NCBI GenBank assembly: GCA_963835135.1
Contig: CAWIEF010000005.1
Location: forward strand, 806,001 to 870,000
DNA: 64,000 bases
Direction: 5' to 3'
Origin: JAVVHH01 sp963835135
Lineage (GTDB): Bacteria > Pseudomonadota > Alphaproteobacteria > Acetobacterales > Acetobacteraceae
Of the stretch, positions 53,456-61,945 are shown piece by piece. The position numbers and the translations under genes are program-made. A model generated the notes under the pieces. That model made no database searches. It saw only the letters and a program-made list of their open reading frames with translations, and was not told where the DNA came from. Position 1 is the first letter of the stretch, and every line of letters begins with the position of its first letter.

Positions 53456-55261
53456 TTAGACCAGCATCAACCCTTCATCGGTGATCGAGGCCGTGCGGTC
53501 CTGGTGCTCTGGCCCTAGGATCATCTCGTTGTGCGCCGCCCCGCTCGGAATCATCGGGAAGCAATTCTCCTTCTGATCCACCGCGATGTCGGCGATCACG
53601 GGCCGGTCGATGGCGATCATTTCACGGATGACCCGATCCAGGTCGTCGACGGAGGTTGCCCGCATCCCCACACCGTGGAACGCCTCGGCCAGCTTGACGA
53701 AGTCGGGCAACGCCTCCGAATAGCTCTCCGAATAGCGTCCGCCGTGCAGCAGCTCCTGCCACTGCCGCACCATGCCCATATACTCGTTGTTGAGGATGAA
53801 CACCTTCACCGGCAGCCGATACTGCGCGAGTGTCGCCATCTCCTGGATGTTCATCAGGATGCTCGCTTCGCCGGCGATGTCGATCACCAGCGCGTCCGGA
53901 TGCGCGATCTGCACGCCCATCGCCGCCGGCAGGCCATACCCCATCGTCCCGAGCCCGCCCGACGTCATCCACCGGTTTGGCTGATCGAACTTGAAGTGCT
54001 GCGCCGCCCACATCTGGTGCTGGCCCACCTCGGTGCTGATGAAGGTGTCGCGCCCGAGTTCGCGCGTAATCTCATACAGCCGCTGCACCGCGTATTGCGG
54101 CTTGATGACCGCGCCGCGGCCCATGTCCTGACGGAACCGCAAGCTGTCGATCGCGCGCCACTCGTCGATCTGCCGCCACCATGTCGTCACCGCCTCGCGG
54201 TCGTGTGGCAGGCTGCTCTCCTTCCACGCGTCCAGCAATGCCTCGATCGTCTCCCGTGCGTCGCCCACGATCGGCACCTCGACCGCGACGTTCTTGTTGA
54301 TGCTCGACGGATCGATGTCGGCGTGGATCTTGCGGCTGCCCGGGCTGAACGCGTTCAGCCGCCCCGTGACCCGGTCGTCGAACCGCGCACCGAGGTTCAG
54401 CAGCACGTCGCAGCCGTGCATCGCCATGTTGGCTTCGTACGTCCCATGCATGCCGAGCATGCCGAGGAACTGCGGATCATTGGCCGGATACGCGCCGAGC
54501 CCCATGAGCGTCGACGTGCAGGGCATGTTGGTCGCGCGCACCAGCGCGATCAGCGCCTCGGACGCCTGCGGCCCCGCGTTGATGACCCCGCCCCCGGTAT
54601 AGATCATCGGCCGCTTTGCCCCGCGCAACAACGCGACGGCATCCTGGATGCGAGCCGGGTCGGGCTGGGTGATCGGGCGATAGGACCGATGCCCGGTCTC
54701 GCTTTGCGGCTGATACGGCGCCGGACCGATCAGGATGTCTTTCGGCAGATCGATCACGACCGGCCCGGGCCTGCCGCTGCGCGCAACGTAGAATCCCTCG
54801 TGCACGATGCGCGCGAGGTCGTCCGGCCGCTTGACGAGGTAGTTGTGCTTGGTCGCCGGACGGGTGATGCCGGTCGTATCGGCTTCCTGGAACGCGTCGT
54901 TGCCGATCAGGTGAGTCGGCACTTGGCCGGTCAGGCAAACGACCGGGATGCTGTCCATCAGCGCGTCGACCAGCCCGGTCACCGCGTTGGTCGCGCCCGG
55001 TCCGCTCGTGACCAGAACGACCCCGACCCGGCCGGTGCTGCGCGCATATCCCTCCGCCGCGTGCACCGCCGCTTGTTCGTGCCGGACCAGGATGTGGCGG
55101 ATGCTGTTCTGCTGGAACAGCGCATCGTAGATCGGCAACACCGCCCCGCCGGGATATCCGAAAATGACGTCCACCCCCTGCTCGCGGAGCGCGCGAAGCA
55201 AGATCTCGGCCCCGGTCTGCGCTTGGGTGATGGCCGGGGCGATGGGGGCGGTCTGAGTCAT
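53456..55261 (-). CDS. ilvB: Acetolactate synthase large subunit
   Basis: The protein has 601 residues from the ATG at 55261; an upstream ATG at 55339 overlaps miaA and is unlikely. The three thiamine-enzyme domains are present: VDVIFGYPGGAVLPIYDALF with the catalytic Glu in ILVRHEQAAVHAAEGYAR, the middle FAD-binding domain, and the C-terminal cofactor domain with DIAGEASILMNIQEMAT. In this last segment the usual GDGS metal motif reads GEAS, a variant that still offers an acid ligand. It starts branched-chain amino acid synthesis. Confidence 0.96.
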   Translation of the reverse strand: MTQTAPIAPAITQAQTGAEILLRALREQGVDVIFGYPGGAVLPIYDALFQQNSIRHILVRHEQAAVHAAEGYARSTGRVGVVLVTSGPGATNAVTGLVDALMDSIPVVCLTGQVPTHLIGNDAFQEADTTGITRPATKHNYLVKRPDDLARIVHEGFYVARSGRPGPVVIDLPKDILIGPAPYQPQSETGHRSYRPITQPDPARIQDAVALLRGAKRPMIYTGGGVINAGPQASEALIALVRATNMPCTSTLMGLGAYPANDPQFLGMLGMHGTYEANMAMHGCDVLLNLGARFDDRVTGRLNAFSPGSRKIHADIDPSSINKNVAVEVPIVGDARETIEALLDAWKESSLPHDREAVTTWWRQIDEWRAIDSLRFRQDMGRGAVIKPQYAVQRLYEITRELGRDTFISTEVGQHQMWAAQHFKFDQPNRWMTSGGLGTMGYGLPAAMGVQIAHPDALVIDIAGEASILMNIQEMATLAQYRLPVKVFILNNEYMGMVRQWQELLHGGRYSESYSEALPDFVKLAEAFHGVGMRATSVDDLDRVIREMIAIDRPVIADIAVDQKENCFPMIPSGAAHNEMILGPEHQDRTASITDEGLMLV

Positions 55262-55295
55262 GACCCGGCGCGTGTGACAGGAGACGCCGTTGCCG

Positions 55296-56255
55296 TCAAC
55301 CCACTTGGCTAACGAAAGCGCCGATTTCGGCCAAATCACTTGCCGAAAATTGCTTCAGACTCTGAAATCGAGCAGTAATGATGCTTTTCATAGCTGGGTC
55401 GACGATTATGCGGTTCCGAAACCACGTTGCCTGCCGTTTGACGTAGCGCTGCGACGAGGCAACCGCCCGCTCCCGGGCCTCAGCCAGCCCAAGCTCCCCG
55501 CGCAGGTGGGCCCTTAGCTCAGGGACGCCGAGCGCGCGCATGACCGGCAGGCTCGTCTCGAGATCGAGGCTGACGAGCGCCGCGACCTCGTCGATCGCCC
55601 CGGCCGCGAGCATCGCGTCGAACCGATTGGCAATGGCGGCTCGCAAGCTCTCGCGTGGCGGGTCCAGCAGGATCATGCGAAAGGCATAGGGCGGCGTCTC
55701 CCGGCTCTGCCGCTGCCACCCGGCGAGCCCCTGCCCCGTGCTGCGCCAGATTTCCCACGCCCGCGCCAGACGCTGGCCGTCGCTCGGCCGCAATCCGGCC
55801 GCGGTCGCAGGGTCCACCGTCGCCAACCGCGCGTGCAGCCGCGGCGCCCCGTCCTGCGCGAGCATCGCGCGCGCCTCGGCTCGTGCTGCCGGGTCGGGTT
55901 CCGGTATATCGGCCAGCCCGGCCGTCAGCGCTTGCAGATACATGCCGGTGCCGCCGCACACGATCGGCAAGCGCGCTGCGGCCATCGCCGCGAGCGCCTC
56001 ACCCCGCCACCACGCGACGCTACCCGGATGGGCAGCGGGCCTGATGCCGTAAAGGCGGTGAGGCGCGGCCGCCTCGTCCGCCGGGCTGGGCCGCGCCGTC
56101 ACGACGCGGAGCTCTCGATAAACTTGCATGCTGTCTGCGTTGATCACGGTTCCGCCCAATCGCACGGCGAGTTCAAGCGCCAGCGCCGACTTCCCGCTTG
56201 CGGTCGGGCCCGCGACGATGAGTGCCGGTCGTGCTCCCACGAAGGCTTGCCGCAT
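55296..56255 (-). CDS. miaA: tRNA dimethylallyltransferase MiaA
   Basis: The protein has 319 residues from the ATG at 56255; an ATG at 56285 would add ten residues and overlap the serB start. ALIVAGPTASGKSALALELA is the P-loop, VINADSMQVYRELRVVTARP holds catalytic residues, GGTGMYLQAL is conserved, and SQRYVKRQATWFRNR is the C-terminal tRNA-binding motif. It isoprenylates A37 in tRNAs that read U-starting codons. It is divergent from serB. Confidence 0.95.
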   Translation of the reverse strand: MRQAFVGARPALIVAGPTASGKSALALELAVRLGGTVINADSMQVYRELRVVTARPSPADEAAAPHRLYGIRPAAHPGSVAWWRGEALAAMAAARLPIVCGGTGMYLQALTAGLADIPEPDPAARAEARAMLAQDGAPRLHARLATVDPATAAGLRPSDGQRLARAWEIWRSTGQGLAGWQRQSRETPPYAFRMILLDPPRESLRAAIANRFDAMLAAGAIDEVAALVSLDLETSLPVMRALGVPELRAHLRGELGLAEARERAVASSQRYVKRQATWFRNRIIVDPAMKSIITARFQSLKQFSASDLAEIGAFVSQVG

Positions 56256-56283
56256 CACTCCCTGCCTGCCATGTGCGCCGCCC

Positions 56284-57154
56284 ATGTCCTTCTATCTGAC
56301 GCTCATCGCCCAACCCGGCCAGCTCGACCCCGCCCTGGTCACCGCGGTCGCCACCGCGGCCGGGGCCGGCCCGGGCGCGGCCCTCTGCCCCGGCGAGGCC
56401 GTCGACCTCCCCTGCCCGACCGCGCCCAATCCGGACGTCGTGCGCGCCGCGCTCGGCAGCGCTCCGATCGATGCGGTCGTGACACCGGCCGCCAACCGGC
56501 GCAAGCGCCTGCTGATCGCCGATATGGACAGCACCATCGTCGTCAAGCGAAACGTTGGACGAGTTGGCCGCGTTCGCCGGCGTCGGCGAGCGGGTGGCCG
56601 CCATCACCAAGCGCTCCATGGCCGGCGAACTCGACTTCTCGGCCGCCTTGCGCGAGCGGGTGGCGCTGCTCGAAGGGCTGGACCTCGCCGCTCTCGAACA
56701 CACCTGGGCGTCAACAGCCATCACGCCCGGCGCCGGCGAGCTGGTCGCCACCATGCGCGCCCACGGCGCTATGACGGCGCTGGTCTCCGGCGGCTTCACT
56801 TTCTTCACCGCTCGGGTCGCCGCCCAGCTCGGCTTCGACGCGCACCGCGCCAACACGCTGATCGACGACGGCGTGACGCTACTCGGCCGCGTCCAGGAGC
56901 CGATCGTCGACCGCGGCGCTAAGCTCGAGAGCTTGCGGGCGTTCGCTGCCCGGTGCGGCATCGGCCTGGATGACTGCCTCGCCGTCGGCGACGGCGCCAA
57001 CGACCTCGACATGATCCGCGCCGCCGGCCTGGGCGTGGCCTACCACGCCAAGCCGATCGTCGCAGAGGCAGCACGGGTGCGCATCGACCATTGCGGTTTA
57101 CGCGCGCTGCTGTTCATGCAGGGCTACAGCGCCCGCGAGTTCGCCAGCGCATGA
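56284..57154 (+). CDS. serB: Phosphoserine phosphatase SerB, interrupted by a one-base insertion
   Basis: SerB makes serine from phosphoserine. The first frame (56284 on) encodes an N-terminal ACT-like domain and reaches the HAD nucleophile motif IADMDSTIVV, then turns into Arg-rich nonsense. From about 56549 the next frame holds the rest: TLDELAAFAGVGERVAAITK, ITPGAGELVATMRAHGAMTA, LVSGGFTFFT and the third HAD motif VGDGANDLDMIRAAGLGVAY. Removing one A from AA at 56545-56546 restores STIVVSETLDELAAF and a protein of about 289 residues. All catalytic motifs are otherwise intact. Its stop overlaps the next gene's start (ATGA). Confidence 0.92.
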
Positions 57155-57381
57155 CGAAGCTGGTGCAAAACGAGCAGACCAAGCTGCTTGCGACTGGGTT
57201 GAATAACCTCGGCATCGCTACGATCGTTGCTGGCGCGATCGGCCCCCTAATCGCAAAGACCTACGGAGCTTCCGGCGTGAACGGCTTTGTGTTGGCGGGC
57301 CTGCTGGCGGTTGTGTATCTTCTCGCCGGTGTGTCGCTGATGCTCATCGCGCGGATCGTGCTCAAGGATTTGGTCGAATGA
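57151..57381 (+). CDS. Small two-helix membrane protein, 76 residues
   Basis: The ATG at 57151 overlaps the serB stop. The protein begins MTKLVQNEQTKLLATGLNNL and has two membrane helices (about residues 18-36 and 46-68) ending in a Lys/Asp/Glu tail. Similar LVQNE-type small membrane proteins occur as hypotheticals in other proteobacteria. The base composition is visibly less GC-rich than serB or epmB, with more codons ending in T, which hints at separate ancestry. It is coupled to the 32-residue ORF that follows. Function unknown. Confidence 0.72.
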   Translation: MTKLVQNEQTKLLATGLNNLGIATIVAGAIGPLIAKTYGASGVNGFVLAGLLAVVYLLAGVSLMLIARIVLKDLVE

Positions 57382-57476
57382 CGTTCAACGACTTCCTGCT
57401 CTGGCTGATCCCACCCGCGACTTTCCTCGTTGGCGGTGCGCTCGCAGCCTATTTCTCACACCGCCGCCATCACTGA
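57378..57476 (+). CDS. Micro membrane protein, 32 residues
   Basis: The ATG at 57378 overlaps the preceding stop (ATGA), and the frame closes with TGA at 57474-57476. The protein starts MTFNDFLLWLIPPATFLVGG; a single hydrophobic helix covers most of it and the end is basic (SHRRHH), so a cytoplasmic C-terminus is likely. The double ATGA coupling with the 76-residue gene and serB is the main support. It may form a complex with the 76-residue protein. Confidence 0.6.
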   Translation: MTFNDFLLWLIPPATFLVGGALAAYFSHRRHH

Positions 57477-57521
57477 ACCCCTTGCCGGGCCCCACCGTCC
57501 GGACTGAATAATCACTCCTTC

Positions 57522-58541
57522 ATGTTGAGAACGACATCCGATTTGGTCGCGGCCGGCCTCGTTGGCGTGGACGCGGCAACCCCGCTCGACGCTGTCGGAG
57601 ATCGCTATGCGGTGGCGATCACCCCCGAAATCCAAGGGCTGATCGAGACCGCTGACGACCCGATCGGCCTGCAATTCGTCCCTGACCCGGCCGAACTCGA
57701 CCACCTTCCGCATGAGCTCGCCGACCCCATCGGTGACGCGGCGCACACGCCTGTCCCGGGCCTCGTGCATCGCTATCCCGACCGGGTGCTGCTCAAGCCG
57801 GTGCTGGTCTGCCCGGTCTACTGCCGGTTCTGCTTCCGCCGCGAGCATGTCGGGCCCGGAGCAGGGGCGATGTCGCCCGCCGATATCGACGCCGCCATCT
57901 CCTACATCGCCGCCCGGCCCGCCATCCGCGAGGTGATCCTGACCGGCGGCGACCCGCTGATGTTGGCGCCGCGACGTCTGGCCGCCCTGCTCGATCGGCT
58001 GCAGGCGATCCCAAGTGTCGAGCTGCTGCGCCTGCACTCCCGCGTGCCCGTCACCGACCCGGCCCGCATCACCCCGGCGCTGCTGAGCGCGCTCGAACAC
58101 GACACCCCGATATGGCTCGCCGTGCACGCCAATCACGCGCGCGAGTTCAGCCCCGCCGCAGCTGCCGCACTGCGCGCGCTGCACGCGGTGGGCGTGCCGC
58201 TGCTCGGCCAGACCGTGCTGCTGCGCGGCATCAACGACAGTGCGGCGGCGCTCGAAGGCTTGTTCCGCGCCATGCTGCGCTGCCGGGTCAAGCCCTACTA
58301 CCTCCACCAGCTCGACCCGGCGCCCGGCACGGCGCGCTTCCACGTGCCGATCGAGGAAGGCCGCCGGTTGCTCGAGACGTTGCGAGGCCGCGTGACCGGG
58401 CTGGCTTGGCCGACCTATGTGCTCGACATCGCGGGCGGGCACGGCAAGGTGCCGATCGGCCCCGATTACCTCGAGGGCGGCAGTGTCCGCGATCCCTGGG
58501 GCGGCGCGCACGCGCTTGCCGGGTCATCCCCGCCGGTCTAA
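57522..58541 (+). CDS. epmB: EpmB-like lysine 2,3-aminomutase (EF-P modification)
   Basis: The protein has 339 residues of the KamA/EpmB radical SAM family. The Fe-S cluster Cys residues are C97, C101 and C104 in VCPVYCRFCFRREHVG. EVILTGGDPLM and YYLHQLDPAPGTARF are the SAM/PLP-binding and substrate segments. EpmB converts alpha-lysine to beta-lysine for attachment to EF-P. It lies 41 bp upstream of efp, which supports that role. The ligase EpmA is not in the window. Confidence 0.9.
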   Translation: MLRTTSDLVAAGLVGVDAATPLDAVGDRYAVAITPEIQGLIETADDPIGLQFVPDPAELDHLPHELADPIGDAAHTPVPGLVHRYPDRVLLKPVLVCPVYCRFCFRREHVGPGAGAMSPADIDAAISYIAARPAIREVILTGGDPLMLAPRRLAALLDRLQAIPSVELLRLHSRVPVTDPARITPALLSALEHDTPIWLAVHANHAREFSPAAAAALRALHAVGVPLLGQTVLLRGINDSAAALEGLFRAMLRCRVKPYYLHQLDPAPGTARFHVPIEEGRRLLETLRGRVTGLAWPTYVLDIAGGHGKVPIGPDYLEGGSVRDPWGGAHALAGSSPPV

Positions 58542-58582
58542 AAGCCGGTCCCTCCAGGTATCATGACGATTAGGCTCTTTCG

Positions 58583-59149
58583 ATGAAGCAGCAGGCCAAC
58601 CTTATTCGCGCCGGTCAGGTGCTCGATCACGGCGGCCGCCGCTGGACCGTGCTGAAGCAGCAGATCATCACCCCGGGCAAGGGCGGTGCCTTCATCCAGG
58701 TCGAGATGCGCGACCTCAAGACCGGCAACAAGACGAACGAGCGCTGGCGCACCGCCGACACGGTCGAGCGTCTGCAGACATCGGAAAAGGAGTACACGTA
58801 CTCTTATACTGAGGGCGACAACATCGTCCTGATGGACCCGGAGAGCTTCGAGCAGACGCATATCCCACTCGACCTGCTCGGCGACCTCGCGCCCTTCCTG
58901 CAGGACAACATGCAGGTGACGGTCGACCTTGTCGAAGCCGACCCGGTTGGCATCCGGCTGCCGTCGACCGTCGTGCTCGAAGTCGTTGAAGCCGATCCGG
59001 TGGTCAAGGGCCAAACGGCGACCAGCTCCTACAAGCCTGCCAAGCTCAGCAACGGCGTCAAGACACAAGTCCCGCCCTTCGTGGAAGCCGGCGAGCGCAT
59101 CGTCGTCCGCACCGAAGACGCCAGCTACGTCGAGCGCGCGAAGAGCTAA
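58583..59149 (+). CDS. efp: Elongation factor P
   Basis: The protein has 188 residues in three beta-barrel domains. The modified Lys is expected at position 33 in ITPGKGGAFIQVEMRDL, in the loop that reaches the peptidyl-transferase centre. The C-terminal signature VLEVVEADPVVKGQT-like segment and KTQVPPFVEAGERIVV are typical. Position next to epmB supports beta-lysylation of K33. It relieves stalling at polyproline, and several proteins in this window have Pro runs. Confidence 0.97.
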   Translation: MKQQANLIRAGQVLDHGGRRWTVLKQQIITPGKGGAFIQVEMRDLKTGNKTNERWRTADTVERLQTSEKEYTYSYTEGDNIVLMDPESFEQTHIPLDLLGDLAPFLQDNMQVTVDLVEADPVGIRLPSTVVLEVVEADPVVKGQTATSSYKPAKLSNGVKTQVPPFVEAGERIVVRTEDASYVERAKS

Positions 59150-59158
59150 CGGATCGTC

Positions 59159-59240
59159 TCCCTCTCCCCTCGGGAGAGGGCCGGGTTGAAGGCTTGCACG
59201 ACGAACCCTCACCCAGCCCTCTCCCGGGGGGAAGAGGGCT
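59159..59240. repeat. Paired inverted REP-like repeat, copy 3
   Basis: The first unit reads CCCTCTCCCCTCGGGAGAGGG and trails into CCGGGTT. The inverse unit starts AACCCTCACCCAGCCCTCTC at 59204 and ends near GAAGAGGG. It lies between efp and suhB and belongs to the family at 18655 and 53331. Confidence 0.85.
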
Positions 59241-59257
59241 CTTTAGGAATAGTGACC

Positions 59258-60109
59258 ATGGCACTCCGCCTCTCGCCGCAAATGACCGTGATGCAGAATG
59301 CGGCGCAGAAGGCCTCGCGCCGGCTGCTGCGTGACTTCTCCGAGGTCGAACAGCTCCAGGTCAGCGTCAAAGGACCGTCCGATTTCGTCAGCCAGGCGGA
59401 CATTCGCGCCGAGCAGACCGTGCGCGAGGAGTTGGCCAAGGCGCGGCCGGGCTACGCGTTCCTCATGGAAGAAAGCGGCGCCAGCGGAGCGGCCGACTGG
59501 ACTCACCGGTGGGTGGTCGACCCGCTCGACGGCACCACCAACTTCCTGCACGGCGTGCCGCAATGGTGCATCTCGATCGCGCTCGAGCAACGCCGGCAGG
59601 ATGGCAGCAGCGAGATCACCGCCGGGGTCATCTACAACCCGGTGGTCGACGAGATGTTCTGGGCCGAGCGCGGCGGGGGCGCATTCCTCAACGAGCGCCG
59701 CCTGCGCGTCGCCGCCCGGCGCGAGATCAAGGACGCGCTGTTCGCGACCGGGATCCCGTTCGCGGCTGTCACGGCGCCGCGCCGCCTCGCCTTCGCCCGC
59801 ACGCTCGGCACGCTGATGCCGCAAGTGGCTGGCATCCGACGCTTCGGCGCGGCCGCGCTGGACTTGGCGTGGGTCGCTGCCGGCCGCTACGATGGCTACT
59901 GGGAATTGGGGCTCAAGCCGTGGGACATGGCCGCCGGGATGCTGATCGTGCGTGAGGCCGGCGGGTTCGTCACCGATGCGGCAGGCGCAGAAGCCGTGAT
60001 GCACGAAAGCGCTGGCAACGACATCGTGGCCGCCAACCCGCATCTGCACCCGCGGCTGCTCGAAGTCGTGTCGGACGGCGTGTCGGCCGCCGAGGGCCGC
60101 GCCGCCTGA
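59258..60109 (+). CDS. suhB: Inositol monophosphatase family protein SuhB
   Basis: The protein has 283 residues from the ATG at 59258; the ATG at 59186 lies in the repeat. The metal-binding motifs are FLMEESGAS, VDPLDGTTNFLHGVPQWC (Asp residues) and LKPWDMAAGMLIVREAGG. It hydrolyses inositol phosphates and related sugar phosphates; in enterobacteria SuhB also joins rRNA antitermination complexes. Its stop touches the start of the OmpA-like gene (TGATG), linking it to the envelope module downstream. Confidence 0.94.
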   Translation: MALRLSPQMTVMQNAAQKASRRLLRDFSEVEQLQVSVKGPSDFVSQADIRAEQTVREELAKARPGYAFLMEESGASGAADWTHRWVVDPLDGTTNFLHGVPQWCISIALEQRRQDGSSEITAGVIYNPVVDEMFWAERGGGAFLNERRLRVAARREIKDALFATGIPFAAVTAPRRLAFARTLGTLMPQVAGIRRFGAAALDLAWVAAGRYDGYWELGLKPWDMAAGMLIVREAGGFVTDAAGAEAVMHESAGNDIVAANPHLHPRLLEVVSDGVSAAEGRAA

Positions 60110-60780
60110 TGCGACTCGCCCCGGTGCTCCTGGCCGGGCTGCTCCTGCCGCTGGCCCCGGCCAGCGCACAAGTGACGACCAACACCGGCGCGCTCGATGC
60201 CCTCGCGCCGCAACCCGCGCCGCGACACCCGGCGCCGCATCGGCCGGCTGCGAGACCGGCCCCTCCCACCGCCCCGCGGCCGGCGCAAGCCGCGGCGCCG
60301 GCCAAGCCGATCAAACCCGCAATCCCGGTCAGTCCGCCCGCAATCCTGGCGCTGCCGCCCGCAGTGGCCGTTCCGCTGGCCCATCCGCCGCCGCCGCCGG
60401 TTGTGCCGCTCGCCGACGATGCGCCCGGTGCCGCGAGCCCGATCCAGAACGGCGTCCGGGTCACGTTCGGCCCGGACCGCGCCGACATGACCGCGGCCAC
60501 CGCCGCCGCCTTGGCAAAATTCGCCGACGGCCTGCTGGGCCAGAGCACGACCAGCATCAACATTTTCGCCTACGCCGCCGGCAGCCCCGACGATCCGTCG
60601 ACACCGCGGCGCCTCTCGCTGCAGCGCGCCCTGGCCGCGCGTGCCGTGCTGATGCAGGCCGGCATTCCCAGCCCGCGCATCTACCCGCGCGCGCTCGGTC
60701 CCGCCGGCGGTGATGAGCCGGACCGGGTCGACGTCACCACCGGATCATCGACACCGCCCGCAGCCGGCCGCGCGGGATGA
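60109..60780 (+). CDS. Periplasmic OmpA-like protein with proline-rich linker
   Basis: The protein has 223 residues with a signal peptide (RLAPVLLAGLLLPLAPASA). A long Pro/Ala-rich linker (about 30-105) precedes an OmpA-like C-terminal domain (about 110-210): VRVTFGPDRADMTAATAAAL, SINIFAYAAGS, and PRRLSLQRALAARAVLMQAG with the Arg that binds peptidoglycan in this family. It overlaps the TolQ/MotA-like gene by ATGA and so belongs to the module 60109-63361. Confidence 0.78.
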   Translation: MRLAPVLLAGLLLPLAPASAQVTTNTGALDALAPQPAPRHPAPHRPAARPAPPTAPRPAQAAAPAKPIKPAIPVSPPAILALPPAVAVPLAHPPPPPVVPLADDAPGAASPIQNGVRVTFGPDRADMTAATAAALAKFADGLLGQSTTSINIFAYAAGSPDDPSTPRRLSLQRALAARAVLMQAGIPSPRIYPRALGPAGGDEPDRVDVTTGSSTPPAAGRAG

Positions 60781-61931
60781 CCAAGCCCACCAACTACCTG
60801 ATCCGCATGCTGGTATTCCTGGTGATCGTGATGGTGATCGCCGGGCTGCTGTCCGGCGCCTTGATCACCGCATTCGTCAGCAACCCGTTGCTCAACACGC
60901 TCATCTTCCTCGTCCTGCTGGCCGGCATCGCCTGGACGCTGACGCAGGTGACCCGGCTGACGCCCGAGGTGCAGTGGGTCGAGACCTTCCAGACCTCCCG
61001 CGCGCGGTTGGCCGGCATGCCGCCGCCGCGCCTGCTGGCGCCGATGGCGAGCATGTTGGCCGCCCGCCACCGCAAGGGCCGCGAGGGACAGGAGCGGTTC
61101 ACCCTCTCCGCGCCGGCCATGCGCAGCCTGCTCGACGGCCTGGCCAGCCGGCTCGACGAGGGGCGCGAAATCTCGCGGTATCTGACCGGATTGCTGATCT
61201 TTCTCGGCCTGCTCGGCACGTTCTGGGGCCTGCTGCTGACGGTAGCGTCGGTCTCGGACGTCATCAGCGGCATGACCGTCGGGTCGGGCGACCTCAACGC
61301 GTTGTTCGAACAGCTCAAGTCGGGTCTCGGGCGGCCGCTGAAGGGCATGGGCACGGCGTTCTCGGCCAGCATGTTCGGCTTGTCCGGCGCGCTGGTGCTC
61401 GGTTTCCTGGATCTGACGGCGGGGCAGGCGCAAAACCGGTTCTACAACGAGCTGGAAGAATGGCTCGCCGGCCTGACCCGGCTCTCCTCCGGCGCGCTCG
61501 GCGGCGAGGGCGAGGGCTCGGTGCCGGTCTATGTGCAGGCGCTGCTCGAAACCACCGCCGAGAACATGGAGAACCTGCAAGCCGTGCTGAGCCGCGGCGA
61601 GGACGGGCGGATCCAGGCCAACAACGCCATCATCTCGCTCTCGGAGAAGATTGCCACGCTGTCGGAGACCATGCGGACCAGTCAGCAATTGATGCTGCGG
61701 ATCGCGGAGACCCAGGCCCAGCTCGCGCCGGTGTTGCAGCGCCTCGGAGAGCCCCGCCGCGACGAGAACAGCGAAGCGGCCCGTGGACACCTGCGCAACA
61801 TCGAGCAGGCGATCCAACGTTTGCTGAGCGAGAGCGAGCAGGGCCGCCAACAATCCACCACGGAGTTGCGCAGCGACATCCGCGTGCTGACCCGCACGAT
61901 TGCGGCCATTGCCGAGGGGCAGCCGCAATGA
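60777..61931 (+). CDS. TolQ/ExbB/MotA-family proton channel-like protein
   Basis: The protein has 384 residues. Two N-terminal membrane helices (about 10-32 and 37-57) are followed by a cytoplasmic loop, then two more helices with the family segments LIFLGLLGTFWGLLLTVASV (about 140-160) and GTAFSASMFGLSGALVLGFL (about 197-216). The last 150 residues are a helical cytoplasmic tail. With the OmpA/MotB-like protein encoded next, it should form a stator-like, ion-driven complex in the inner membrane. It is not in the flagellar cluster, so it is not the standard MotA. Confidence 0.85.
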   Translation: MTKPTNYLIRMLVFLVIVMVIAGLLSGALITAFVSNPLLNTLIFLVLLAGIAWTLTQVTRLTPEVQWVETFQTSRARLAGMPPPRLLAPMASMLAARHRKGREGQERFTLSAPAMRSLLDGLASRLDEGREISRYLTGLLIFLGLLGTFWGLLLTVASVSDVISGMTVGSGDLNALFEQLKSGLGRPLKGMGTAFSASMFGLSGALVLGFLDLTAGQAQNRFYNELEEWLAGLTRLSSGALGGEGEGSVPVYVQALLETTAENMENLQAVLSRGEDGRIQANNAIISLSEKIATLSETMRTSQQLMLRIAETQAQLAPVLQRLGEPRRDENSEAARGHLRNIEQAIQRLLSESEQGRQQSTTELRSDIRVLTRTIAAIAEGQPQ

Positions 61932-61945
61932 GCCGTCGGTAGCGC

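Noticed and set aside
53531..55312. A 593-residue plus-strand frame opposite ilvB.
   Set aside because: It is the mirror of a well-conserved ilvB; high GC leaves antisense frames open by chance.
55505..55535. A tRNA-like string (GGGCCCTTAGCTCAGGG-like) in miaA.
   Set aside because: It resembles the D-arm start of a tRNA only; no anticodon or T arm follows, and it is inside coding sequence.
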